Positions 1 through 11,974 of a DNA stretch of 64,000 nucleotides are shown here, one piece after another; within the stretch, counting starts at the first letter, position 1; each line of letters opens with the position of its first letter. Under the pieces are notes generated by a model that was not told the DNA's origin, did no database searches, and saw only the letters and a program-made list of their open reading frames with translations. The DNA is from Glossina fuscipes (taxonomy: Eukaryota; Arthropoda; Insecta; Diptera; Glossinidae). The translations under genes were made by a program, and so were the position numbers. The stretch covers positions 4,446,318-4,510,317 of the forward strand of contig NW_023998464.1 in assembly GCF_014805625.2 (NCBI RefSeq). Direction: 5' to 3'.

Positions 1-869
1 TTGAGTCGCTCTTTATTTATAATCTTTCTAAAAATATCTCGGGAGAGTTTTGCGTTTGGATATTAAAAGTTTATGTCACTATTTTTTCGCAAAATTTCTC
101 GCTAGTATGCCCTGCACAAAATTTTTTCGCAAAGACGATCTTCACGAAATTTTTTTTGCGCATTACGCTCTTTGCAAAATTTCTCGCCAGTATGTTTTTC
201 ACAAAATTTTCTCGCAAGTATGCCATTCTTTTATTGTATAATAAGCTTTTCGTCGTTTTCATCGTTTAAGTGGCATGCGAGTATATTTTAAAGTTAATCA
301 AAGTAATAGTATAGCAATAGTGTTAAGCATGAGATAAAAGCTTAACGCAAGCAAGCTTTCTTGGGAGAGAGCTAATTGGCTAACGAAAAATCCAGTTAAC
401 CAAATAGCCGAAAATGCTCAAAAGGCAAAATCTATGAAACAGATGATGACTTTTTCCATATTTTAAGACCAAAAAACACTACAACGGTAAAAAACTTTGA
501 TTTTTTTTGGTTAGTCGCAGTAGTCACCGTACAAAAACCTATAAATAAACGTTGCAAGCAAACATTACATTACAAGATTTGGCTTATGAACGAAATTATT
601 AAACGGGAAATAAAACTTGAATAAGAAAAAAATTAACGAAAATTGTTTAAAATTTAGTAAATATGTAATAAGAGACATGTAACAAAATTAAAAAGTAAAT
701 AATATTTTTTTTGAGATTTATATGATAATCAAAGAAGTGTAACCAAAGTGTTTTCCAAATAAATTTAAACCCAACAACGTTATTTCCTTTTAAATACAAA
801 AAGAAAAAAAAAGAAGAAAACTGGAATATTGTATCGTTGTGTATACAAAAAAAGTTTATCAGGTAAAAA
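1..869. other. Upstream non-coding DNA of the takeout-like gene
   Basis: AT-rich DNA before the first coding exon. Apart from the degenerate tandem repeat at 80-232 I see no coding exon or RNA gene. The promoter and 5' UTR of the takeout-like gene should lie at the right end, but I cannot place a TATA box or initiator with confidence. Confidence 0.5.
80..232. repeat. Degenerate short tandem repeat
   Basis: The block repeats variants of a TTTCGCAAAATTTCTCGC-AGTATG unit several times. The clearest occurrences are near 86-108, 173-193 and 204-223. The repetition also keeps a 63-codon frame open on each strand across the same bases, which is a composition effect and not evidence of a gene. Confidence 0.6.
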
Positions 870-3800
870 ATGCAATTACTTATGTTGCAATTGTTGGCAA
901 TTGCTATAAAAATCGGAAGTTCAACGACAGCTATCTCAACTGCAATCAACAGTCAAGAATCTACGACTATCGATGATTTGTTGGCTTTTCCTGATCAAAG
1001 TATAAAGTTTAAAGATGATCCTCAAGTGGACTACAGTGCAAGTGAGTCGATGATATAAAAATTTAAGAAAAAATTAAAAATTGTTATAAAATTTTACATA
1101 ATCGCCCTGGAAAATTCATTTTATAACAAAATACTGGAAAATGAGCTGACTTGTAGTTAAAAAAACTGTGCTTAATAAAGCTTAAGCAGGTTTTCATTTA
1201 AAAAAATTTTTTTTGTTTAATTTTCCAATAAATTTTTGTGGAATTTTGCTTGTGAGGAAATAAGTAAGAAATCTTTTAATGGAAAACACGATTTCCTTTT
1301 TTTTTTGTTGTTGACATTTAAGAATAATAAAAAATATGAGCTTGCTTAAGCTTTTTTTACCAAGGCCTGTGAACCGAGCGAAAGATCAATAAGTAAAAGT
1401 AACTGAAAAGAGACCATGTTCACGAAACGTAGAGAGATAGAATCCGCAGTGCAAAGTAATGTCTAAGTGGCACGAATATGGGGGAGGTGTGGAAAGTAAT
1501 TCCATTAGACGATTACGGCCTTTAATATAGGGCATTAAACATTACTTTGATTTTTTTTTTCCTAAAATAGATTTTCTATTTCTACCTATGGAATTCAAAA
1601 ACGGAGATATTTTTTATAATTGCCTTGAGCTTTTTCGACAAACTTTACGGTTATCCACGTCCTTGTTAAGCGGTTGTGGTCATAAAACGCCAAAAAAAAA
1701 ATATTGAAAGGCACGAAAGCAATTATCTTCTCGTTAAAGGTAAAGATTTGGACCATGTTAAAAATGAAAATGTTAATTGCCATCCAAATTCTCTATAATT
1801 TACGAAATGAAATGAGGAGGAGGAGGTAAATTAACAATGCGGTAGTAAGCACAGTACAAGACCCGGATAAAGTTACCAGATAAAGGCTTGCCATAAATTT
1901 GATATAATTATATGTTTTATGCACTGAAAGGTTAAAAGTATACCCTCGCGAAGAATATAGTTACGGACAAGCTGAAATGAAATAAAAATGTTTATTGAAA
2001 ACTTTTGATTTATGGCAAATATGAGTTTAAATATTTGGTTAAAAATGTACATAGGAATGTAACTAAAAGGTAAGATCAATCGCCATATTGATAAGCGTGC
2101 AACTAACAAAGAGCTGATGGAGCTTCACTTATTACATTTATGTTAGACGAAGGTTTGCTCTAGGATGAGTATAATCTTTTTAAACTGATTATATCGCTTC
2201 ATGCATTGTCATTAAACGGAATGACAAATTTTTAATATTGGTAACAAAAAATGTAACGATTTTCTTGAACGTTTCCATATCAATAATATTAATTTATAAA
2301 GTTTTTTGTTTAAGTCTTTCGATTTGCAAAAGCTGAGTAAAGGCGATTAAGAGGTTAATCTTTATCATCAATAAAAGCGATTAAAAGAGTAATCAGATTT
2401 TTTATTATCCAAATACACATAAAACAACATTATTAAGAAGCTCAGTGAAATCGAAAAAGAATATTTAGATAATTTTTAGAGACATATACATATATATATT
2501 ATGCAATAATTTATTACTTAAAGGAAGTCTTTAATTGTTCATTAAGTGTATACACGGTTATACCTTTTTTGTTATCACATCTTACGTTATGTTAACAGCA
2601 AACAACACCAACACATAAACTATAAGATTGTTAAAAACAAAAATATTAATACAGTAAACCATAAACAATCGACGAATGTGGGTCAAGAGCAAGAAAGAAA
2701 TACATGAAAAAAATTTGTATGAAACGAGTGTTTACCTGCGATGAGTTTGAAGCGAATTTCAGTTACTGAATTCAATAGAAAAAAAAATAGCATATGCTTT
2801 TCAGAAGCGTGCTGCAATGGCGCTTACAATATATAATTCATAACAGAGTCAGCTAAATTTTGATGGCTTCGTTGCTTTATCGCAAATTCGCTTATCAAAA
2901 ATGAGTAATGTTGAGGTTTATTTTTTTTTTGCGCTACATATACCGAAAACTTGTTTTTCAGATTGACTCCTCTTCGTAAAGCGAAATTATTCAATCGTTT
3001 ATTTATTTATTGGAATCGGAAAAGTTACTTCTTAACACACTCCGTATGTTATTTATGATTGCAGATTTGCCCTCAATCAATTTCGCTTATTATTAAGAAC
3101 GAACATTTTGTATCAGTGAAATAATTTTCATAACAGCTGCGATCAGTATGACATAGATTTTGTCGGTGCACTTAAGTATTTGTAGACAATATTGTAAATT
3201 GAGGAACTAACCAGGCAATCAACTGTAACGCGTTAGAGTTAATTTACGCAGTATGCCTGAGTCATGCAATTAAGCAAAGCATCGAGTGGGAAAACGAAAT
3301 CATACGAATTGAAAATAGAATTTAAAGCGCATTCAACGTAAACATTATGATGGTTTTTGAAAATTATTGACCGTTGTAATGGTTTTTCATATTAGATTAG
3401 AAAACTTTTTTCATTTTTATCTACAACTGTATGGCCTCTAATGCACACCAAAACCAAAAACAAAAAATTGAGTTCTAATGTGATTGCTTGTAAGGTGAAA
3501 AATAATTTGATAAAACGTTCCTCCCCGCGGATCGCATAGCTTTGGTTACTGTTGCACATAAAATAACTAAATTAATATACCTCTTGTTGATTGCAGTGAA
3601 TTCATTGCATTTTTAAATCAAACGTTATGTCAGTAATAAGTTTATTGTAGCAATAATTTGTTAGTCCATTCGAAAAAATTATCGGTATATAAATCGTTTA
3701 AATATTCAATGCGTATGCGCGAACGATGTGTACAAAGTTTATGTGCTGCCACCACTCTATTTTTATATGTAAAATGAGGTAATTAAATCTGAGTTGATTA

Positions 3801-6800
3801 ACATTTAAACTAAGAGACGAACGATAAATTAGATTTTAGTTGAATGCACTTCTTCTATATCTACCTACAGTTTATTTGCTTTTATACATGTCTTCTAAGC
3901 CGACTAATCAACTTTCTATTCATTTTGTATTACTTTAACCTATGAGTGAGCTGAAACTATTAATAGAGTTGTGCTCTAGTCGAACATGATCAGTTTGCAT
4001 GCAGAAGCTCTTGCTTAAAATCAATAATATTGTGCCACACATAAATGTGTTTATAACCACAACATCTTTAAAGGCTTAACAAGCCTGCACGAAGAAGCTT
4101 AAAACCTATAATAACCGCGTAAGCGAATGTTCATTTACTTTTTGACACCTGCGTGTTTGTTATTCTTACTTATTGTGTGTAAAGTACTGCAAAGCCAATA
4201 ATTCATAATTAATATAGGTTAACACTAGATTGTTGACACTTGATTATGCAGTAAAAAGGAAAAAATGTATTCAGAACATACAGGCTTGCTATAAACCTGA
4301 TGCAGGCATAACAATCGATGAGCATTTGCCCTCCAGACGACAACAATTTGTTAACAAACCTGGCTTCAAAACGTTGGAACGGTCAAGTTCAAGTGTTATG
4401 CAAAAGAAATAGAAGTAAGACGCTCGTTGCTAAATGTAATAAAAAAATCCCCGCATTTCGGCCAATGCAACAGCATGTACCTAACAGCTAGGCGGAATGA
4501 TCATAAAAATGATCTTGTCTATTGACAGTGTAGGTTATAAGTTCAAGTCATTTTTGAAGAACAAGAAATTAAAATATTGTTACATTTGTTGCTTACGTTT
4601 TCAAATTTCTGCGGATTTTTTATTGCTACGTGATACTGCTTTTGCTCGGAAATCCGTCGTCGCTGTCAAATACTTGATCGCAATCAAATTTTCATATGAA
4701 ATCCAAATAATAATGATAATAATACTCTCTCTCTCTGTCTTCTTTTTTTTTCAGACAAATTCCAAATAATACCATGTTCCCTAAGTGATGCCGGCAAAAA
4801 CGAGTGTATTCGTGGATTATTCAATCAGGTGCTGCCTAAGCTGAAGGTATTTAAAAACAAGTATATTCGCCTTAAAACGAATTTGGGATTCCCGCCGCCT
4901 CAAAATATTCTGCAATAGTTATTTAGCATTTCGCTAATTAATGATCTGTTAATAGGTTTACTGAAATTTCGTCATTAGTTATATATGGTACGTTACTGAC
5001 TAACTTATTTTAAAATATTTTAATGAAAACAAGTAAATAACTACTAGGACAAGCTCGAATGTGGTATATGTTTTACTCTTTTGCCTAAAACAATTCTTCA
5101 TTCGATTTCGTGACAAAATGCCAAAGACTATATATCTCTTTTCATCGGAAACTTTAAATATGAAGCTCGTCAAAATCATGAACTGACCATTCTTTAAATT
5201 GGCAAAATAAATTATCTTTTCAAAGATATTGTTATGAAATTCGCTTTAACTAAGATACAGTCCGTATCACTGGATCGTGGATATTTTGATCAAGAGAAAT
5301 ACACTTCATAGTCCTTTTATTTTACTAATTTGTCTTTCACAACAGTAGGAGTATTTATTTACAATTATATTTCTTACATGTAGGATTATTCACAATTTAT
5401 TTTGGCCGTACTCTCAGCTCAAATGTTCTTGCCCGACTAACTCTCTATTCTATTTATTTACACTTTTACAAGCATGTTACTATACCTAAATTTATGGTTT
5501 TATTTCTAATCCCAGCCTCCTTTTCCTATATTCGTTTTCATCGGCCTGCAGCTGCATGACGCGCTTGCGAATGCTCATTTGGTTTTTCCTTCTTTAGGGA
5601 ATTTATTATTAGGGAAAATTATTTAGCTGACATTAACTGGATTTGGGATTTTCGTAACAATATTATTATTCTTTGATTAAATTCATCACAAAGCGCTAAA
5701 AGTTAAAATTTGCTGCTATATAAAGGCTTACTTTTTATAAGAACACTTATATGGGATAGAATTCAATAACTACGCATTGGTTGTCGAAATCCGGTACAGT
5801 TAATTTCCACTTCAAATTATTTTCACTGACCAAAATTATGAAAAATTGTTTCTTTTGGCATAAGGCAAGGGCTCATTCGGTCTAAATATTTCATGTCAAT
5901 TAAGAACTTACTATACAATTTTTTTGTTAAGAAATTCCGAAAATTGCGATTTTTTTTTCATATAACGGCTTCTGTGCGAAGGTTGATCGTAAAAATGGTT
6001 CGACTCAATCCATTTTCCATAGTTATATGTCAGTATCGCACATGTTGTCAAAATAGCTCAAGAAGTGCGAAGAAATGACACCTGTGTGGAAAACGAAAAT
6101 ACAAGGACAGGCGGGAAGATACGCTTAAATTGACTTAGAAAGCGATTCTGAACGGAATTGCGTACTAAAGAGAGAGTCTGTCTAACTTATATCTAATATA
6201 GCTTTATACACTATATTATCATAGGTGCTATAGGGTATAAATATATCCAGTTTTGTGTAATAAGTCACAACAAGCATATACAGGCTGTGCACAGCAACTA
6301 AGCAAAGTTGTTTAGTGTTTGCCACAGGTGCTTGACGTCGCAAAATAAATAATAAACGTAATTGCTTTTAATGTAGATAATTGGTAATGTTTAAGTGAAA
6401 GCCCTTACATTACTTTTAGTTACTAATTAACCATTAAAAATATGCAGAATTGTACAAATAAGACTTAATGTGTAGGGGGTTTTCAGGATAGCATCTTAGA
6501 ATATTGTAATAGTTGTTTATAAAGGCTAAGGCTTCTTGTGTAATAGTCGTTGAAGTGTGCTAGTTGAATTCTACCAATGCATTTGTGAATTAATGATATC
6601 GAAGTCGAAGGAGATCGACTGCATGGAAGGTGTCCAAATAAATCTTAGAGTAACTCTGCCACACTGCATTTGGAGGAGATTCTTTATGAACACCAATGTA
6701 TGGCTATATCAGTATTGTTCAGTATCTCGCTAAGGCTTCAGTGCGCCAAGATATCGAAATTTGTCGAAGGCAAATTTTGCAAGTAAGTAATCAAAAATGC

Positions 6801-9273
6801 GGGCTTTACCTCGCATAAAAGATCACCCGTATAACAATGTTTTCATAATAAGACTATATACTTAATAATCCTTTGCACACGAACGTTACTGTTTTTGATA
6901 ATACTGTACGTTAAATTGTGCCCGCGTTGTAAATATTTTGCTTGGTGTGGGATTACTCTGGTATACGTCAGATGGGGGACACTTGGATCATTCAGTCTGA
7001 GCACTATAGCGTTTCTGGCAATCGTAGCAAAATTTTTTAAGATTTTTGATTTTTGTTAAGTGAAAACACTGATAAGCAAAATCGAAACAAACGTTTTTTG
7101 ATACTCTGTTAATTTTTTATTAAAACTACTGTCGGGTGGCTAAATACCTACACTAAAGAATGGTTCGGGTGCAAAGGGATAAAGAAGGACAACGAATATA
7201 ATAAGGAGAAATAATAATACAAGGAGAAATAATCTGGGTTTGATGTGTCCAATTGTAACCTCTATATTAATAATGTAATTACGTACATAAAATATCTTTG
7301 TAATTTAACTTATAACGCTTGCGATAATTTCAGATATTCGTAAGGTTATTAAAGGCACAATGTAAGCCATGAATATTCTCCACTTTTAAATTCGAAAAGA
7401 CAACTTTTCTAAAGCTCGGAGACTGGAATGAGGTGGTATAATTTTGAATTAAAACCGGTTCGAAATCCCACAGTCGAGTAGGGCCAACTACAGCAACCCA
7501 AAGTAGAAAATATTTAATAGCATATTTTAAGAGTTTAACTTTATAACTGAATATATTATTATATATAAACGCTCCGATGAAAAGTAAGACAAAAAGGTTG
7601 CAAAAAGGTTGGCTTTTTGATGTATTGCATATTGAAAAGTGTTTCATTATATAATAATTTGATATAAAAATTAAACTCAACAACGATAAGGTTTTACGTG
7701 GCAATAAAATCGAAGTTTCAGTATTTGGTGAGGCAAATAAGTGAGGACTAATTAGATGAGAAAATTTATTTATTAAAATCAATTTGCGTTTTAGGATCTC
7801 TCCCACATATGTGCACCCAGAGCAAGCATATGTTTACATGGAAGCAAGATACAATTTTTGGTATTTCATCACACAAGCAAATGAAAAATGGCGTTAGACA
7901 TAATGATTTAGGGTGATATAACGGTTAGCGCTACTCTTTTAAAATGTTTTTAAGCAAAAAATGAGTAGGATACGGCCCGCCATAAACCATTTTGCCGCTA
8001 TACCATTTTTCTTAATATAGCTACTGGTATAGCGAATTTTCAAAACAACGTCTTATAATTGTGATCGAAAAATTGGTCCAGTCGTGTTTGGCCAAAACAC
8101 GGAGGTATACCAAATTTGAATAAAATATCTCCAAAAATGTGCCATGCAGATGGGAGACAAGTGAAAATGATGGGCAAGCGCACTAACAAGCTTAAATTCA
8201 AGATAAGAAAGTGATTGTGGATCGAGTACTTCTGGTTGTTGCATACATGCGCGTAATTGAACCATAAATGGTATAAGATATAGAAACACGAGTTTTTTTT
8301 ACAAGAACGTGTACGGACGATGTAGAAGAGGTGGTCCCATCCTATCCAGTTTTTTCGCATTTGAACCAATTTTATTAATCATGTATCAAGTTAACTCGCT
8401 TAGAAGGTTTGTACAGCTATTAGCTGAATGAAATGCGTATGTACTCTCAATGGTGCATAAAATTTGGAAAAAATTTAATGAGTTTTTTACAATAATCGAC
8501 TTTATTACGCTTATAGCAGCATTTGATATTACTTTTCGTTTCCAGGTGGGACTTTCCGATTATGGTATGCCTTCGATTGACCCGTATTTTTACAATCGTG
8601 GCATTTTTCGTTACTCAAGTGACGGCATACAAGGTGGTTTACTGATTAAGAATGTTAATATCCTTGGAATTTCAAATATATTCGTGAAAACATTTACGGG
8701 AAATTTCACCAACGATGCGCTGAGAGTGAAATTGGGTTTGGAAGTGAAACAATTAAGAGCGAATGGCGAATTTAAAGCAGATGTGAAATTTGGCGGTTTA
8801 AGACTAGTGCCGAAAGGCCCTTTTAATATCACTTTGAGTACATTATTTTCACACGTTATTTATTTTTTGAGTTTTCCTACCCTCCAGCATTTTAGATAAC
8901 GTTCGAGCTACAATTTTAACGGATGGCAACTTAATTAATAAAGATTCTGGCTTAAGAGTACAACTCCGGCGATTGAATGCCAACGTTGCGGTTGGTAATG
9001 CGAGAATTAATGCTAACGGTATCTTCTCAGATAATAATTTAAGTAAGCCTCACTTTTTTCGCTATGTTGTTATTAAATTTACGTTTATGTTCTTTGTTAT
9101 AACTTTTTTTTTTTGGTGCAGATAATATGATTTTAAATTTAGTTAACGAAAACCTGTTGGAAATAATACGCATTGGTATACCGGCTACACGTGAACAATG
9201 GGCTCCCATTTTGGTGGAACATATCAATAAGTTCTTCTCTCAGGTTCCTTCAGAGAAGTTTCTGGTGCAGTAA
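870..9273 (+). CDS. Takeout/JHBP-family secreted protein (five exons)
   Basis: Secreted haemolymph juvenile-hormone-binding/takeout family protein, expected to carry a small hydrophobic ligand in its tunnel. Coding exons: 870-1041, 4755-4846, 8546-8837, 8896-9042 and 9122-9273, total 855 nt, 284 residues. All introns are GT-AG, with donors GTGAGT, GTATTT, GTACAT and GTAAGC, and every phase joins in frame (1,0,1,1). Residues 1-25 form a likely signal peptide (MQLLMLQLL start). The conserved Cys pair is in CSLSDAGKNECI (exon 2). Family hallmarks are GMPSIDPYF, the GPFNITL turn in exon 3 and the helical C-terminus with NENLLEI and FFSQV. The length fits the usual 240-290 residues. Introns 1 and 2 are each about 3.7 kb. 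A candidate ATTAAA polyadenylation signal lies at 9347-9352. The ligand cannot be told from sequence, and I do not assign an orthologue. No frame disruption is seen. Confidence 0.88.
1042..4754 (+). other. Intron 1 of the takeout-like gene
   Basis: GTGAGT donor and a pyrimidine-rich TTTTTTTTTTCAG acceptor. The contents are AT-rich. Short complementary motifs CTTAAGC and GCTTAAG lie around 1173-1350. I see no recognisable transposon protein or RNA gene in it. Confidence 0.7.
4847..8545 (+). other. Intron 2 of the takeout-like gene
   Basis: GTATTT donor and TTTCCAG acceptor. It holds an antisense open frame of 158 codons (7330-7806) with no recognised domain and long hydrophobic low-complexity stretches, which I take as chance. 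No other structure is seen. Confidence 0.65.
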
Positions 9274-9925
9274 AACATTCAAGCTTACAAATATATAATC
9301 AAAACCAAATACAAGTGTTGATACAAGTGTCGTAAAAGGCTTAATAATTAAATATTATAATTACTATAAAGAGATGCAATGTATTTTCTTATCGCAATTC
9401 AAGTTATGGATGGTTATATAAATGCGAAGGCCTCGATGGTGTTTATATGTTTTATTTATATCGTTTAACACGTTGTGCATCTCTAAAGGATTCTAACACG
9501 TAATAAGTTGAACGTACATCGACCTTTGATTATTCAAATTTGAGTTTGAACTGAACTGCGAGAACTAAAAAACAGAATAATTGCAGGTTAGGCAAAGATA
9601 TTTTCACATTCAGTGCTGTTTTACGAATCATGATCTAAAATATTTTGGGGCAAAAAAAATGACAGAATTGATAACAAAAATCGCCTTAATAAGACATCTA
9701 ATGCCTCTCCTAAAAATACGATTCTGCACAAGGAGATGACGTATATTCACTTTGGCATAAATTGTAAAAATTACAAGGCATTTTATTAAAGGAGCAATGC
9801 CTACACACACACACATACACACATATATATATACCTACATACATACATACCTATGTACACCTGAGCATAAAGAGAAGCTACTTATCTGCTTTATTGAACG
9901 GAAGCAGGCATCAAAACATACAACG
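9274..9925. other. Downstream flank of the takeout-like gene
   Basis: Contains the 3' UTR with ATTAAA at 9347-9352, then non-coding DNA. A mixed CA/TA microsatellite with ACATAC and CTACATAC runs sits at about 9798-9860, just before the R1/LOA-like LINE fragment. Confidence 0.5.
9798..9860. repeat. Mixed CA / TA / CATA microsatellite
   Basis: A run of CACACA followed by TATATATA and then repeated TACA/ATAC words. It is a simple repeat with no coding meaning. Confidence 0.8.
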
Positions 9926-10620
9926 TCACGAGTAACGTTGTACAAGGCTCCATACTTGGGTCTGTTCTTTGGAACATACTGTATGTTGAGCTACTAACGC
10001 TACTGATGCCAAGAGGTATTAAGGCAATAGGATATGCTGGCGATTTGGCCATTGCTGCAACTGCAGCAAATGCAAAAGGATACAGAAGACTGAAGTTATC
10101 TTAATAACCAACCGAAAGAGGAGAGAATCGGTCGTTCTGAACATAGATAGTCATGGTAGTGCTGACTGCTTTCTTACGCAGATGGTCAGCGGCCATGACT
10201 GTTTACGGCAGTATTCATACAGTTTCGGCCATGAAAATGATGCTTTCTGCAATCATCGTCCTGTCGTAGAGGAAACGGCGAAATATGTTTTGTTCGAATG
10301 TCCACTTTTCCAATCCGAGGGAAATATAATTGAAGGTGTTATTGACGAGCGAATCAATCCCGAGAGTCTTATTGAAAATATGAGACGGTCGGTCTCTTGT
10401 GGAGCAATGTTAAAGAGGCTTACGAAGCCATGATGATCGAGCTGAGAAGAGCGAAACGCGCTCGCAGTAGACAAAGGACAATGGGGTAAGACAGACAAGA
10501 CGAGTGAAGGCTCGGACGGCTTTGCCGACGTAGTACTTAGTGGCAGTTCCGGGTTTATCGTCGGATTTGTGGCGGGAGTTTTAGTTGAATGAAAGTCCTA
10601 CGCTAACTTAACTTTTGAGG
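9926..10620 (+). mobile_element. R1/LOA-like LINE fragment (RT end and C-terminal zinc domain, inactivated)
   Basis: Remains of a non-LTR retrotransposon. At 9931-10060 the frame reads SNVVQGSILGSVLWNI, matching the RT motif GVPQGSxLGPxLWN, then GIKAIGYAGDLAI, matching the catalytic YADD box. The first catalytic Asp of YADD is replaced by Gly (10039-10041), so this RT cannot be active. A second frame at 10182-10433 reads GHDCLRQYSYSFGHE, then a decayed Cys/His region ending VLFECPLFQSEG, the usual C-terminal domain of R1/LOA-type elements. The two parts are in different frames and the 5' part is missing. A CA-rich microsatellite follows at about 10637. Clade is by motif only. Confidence 0.75.
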
Positions 10621-10636
10621 GCTTTCCCCCTCCTTA

Positions 10637-10671
10637 AACACACACACACATACACACACACACGTACATAC
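10637..10671. repeat. CA microsatellite
   Basis: ACACACACACATACACACACACAC-type run immediately after the LINE fragment, possibly grown from its 3' tail. Confidence 0.8.
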
Positions 10672-10678
10672 ATTGAAT

Positions 10679-10744
10679 TACGAGGAAGAAAAGTATATTT
10701 ATCTCATGATCTACGAGGAAGAAAAGTATATTTATCTCATGATC
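10679..10744. repeat. Exact tandem duplication, 2 x 33 bp
   Basis: A 33-bp unit beginning TACGAGGAAGAAAAG and ending CTCATGATC occurs at 10679-10711 and again at 10712-10744 without a mismatch, followed by the first bases of a third unit. Perfect identity suggests a recent duplication or an assembly stutter. Confidence 0.9.
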
Positions 10745-11485
10745 TACCCACACAGTTTTCAATAGTAGCTTGGAGTTTGCTTAATAATTTCTAGTTTGCT
10801 CTTGTTAATTAATTAACTTTAACAATCTTCATTCAGTTCTTTTTTTTTCTATTGCCTTGTTATTACGAGAATGCTTAACGTCGGCTGAACCTCATTTTCA
10901 ATGTTAACCTGAAGTCATTACCGCTTTCCATGTCAATTTAGGCGGCAACGGAGGGTCCGGCTATAGCTAATGGATAAATTTTATTATGTACTATTACTAT
11001 GCTGATTAAAAAGGTATATCTGATAGCAATAGTATAGTCGTATATTTTTTGTGTCGGCAATTAAAATTTTAATTTTTTGTTGAATTTCGTGGCTATTCTG
11101 CCTTATAGTGTGTGATTTTATAATATACTTTGAGAAGAAAGTGAGTGAATTCAAAGTAAAAGAAATATTTTTCTTTTACGATTTCATTTGATTCATTTGA
11201 TTTTTGCAAACAAAAATTTTGAGCTCTGATAAAAATCTCTCTTTTTTTTGGTTTTCTCTCTTTTTCTCGGTTATTTCTTTTACTGTTTGGAGTTTGTGTT
11301 GCTAGTGATCTCTCGTTACAGTGTCAACCTAACAGAAAAGTTTTGCACAAATTGGTTGATAAATTTTTATGTTCAGGATTTTTTTTTGGGATTTGTGCGT
11401 CTGTTCTTCATAATCAACAACTGTCTTTTTGACAGGACATGGAGTGTTTATATACACCTTGTCGGGCGAAATCAGGCCCGGATTC
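10745..11485. other. Non-coding or unclassified DNA left of the assembly gap
   Basis: AT-rich. A T-rich open frame runs from 11248 into the gap but has no recognised domain. It could be the 5' part of the LINE or flanking DNA wrongly joined at the gap. Confidence 0.35.
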
Positions 11486-11495
11486 NNNNNNNNNN
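11486..11495. other. Assembly gap (10 N)
   Basis: Ten ambiguous bases at the left edge of recognisable LINE sequence. The true length of missing DNA is unknown. Confidence 0.99.
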
Positions 11496-11974
11496 TCAAT
11501 ATAATCGTACCCCTAATTGTAATGGTAGACTGCTTGATCTCTGCTTTGCCAATTTTCCCGAGATTTACGTAAATCGTTGTCCACCTCTTAGTTTACCTGA
11601 GGATCCTTATCATCCATCAATATGCATTTCCTTTCATCATATTAATGATGGTTTGTTGAAATGCCTTAATGTGCCAAATCAAACTTTTTTAAATAATTAT
11701 TATGATTTTCATAAAATCAATATTGTATTACTAAAACATCGTCTTTCACATCGGACGCTTGATTTCTCAACCGGTAGTATTGAAAGCTGCCATCGTTCTA
11801 CAATACATTAAATCTGGCTATTGCTGCATCTGTTCCGATCAAGCATTGTCGACCTCGAAGCAAGCGTCCCCCGTGATTTAATAAGACAATTAAATATCAC
11901 AAGAATAGAAAAAACTCGTTATTCAAAAAATATTCGAAAAGTGGCTCTGCGCTCGCCGATCTACAGTCACCAAC

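Noticed and set aside
50..262. Open frames of 63 codons on both strands
   Set aside because: They come from a tandem repeat, share the same bases, and show no conserved domain.
7448..7465. GGTTCGAAATCCCAC, a tRNA B-box-like word
   Set aside because: No A box at the right distance and no acceptor or T-stem pairing.
7330..7806. Antisense 158-codon frame in intron 2 of the takeout-like gene
   Set aside because: Low-complexity, hydrophobic, no recognised domain. Such lengths arise by chance in AT-rich fly introns. RNA evidence could revive it.
11248..11485. 79-codon open part left of the first gap
   Set aside because: Phe/Leu-rich, no domain, and the frame crosses the N run, so its continuation is artificial.
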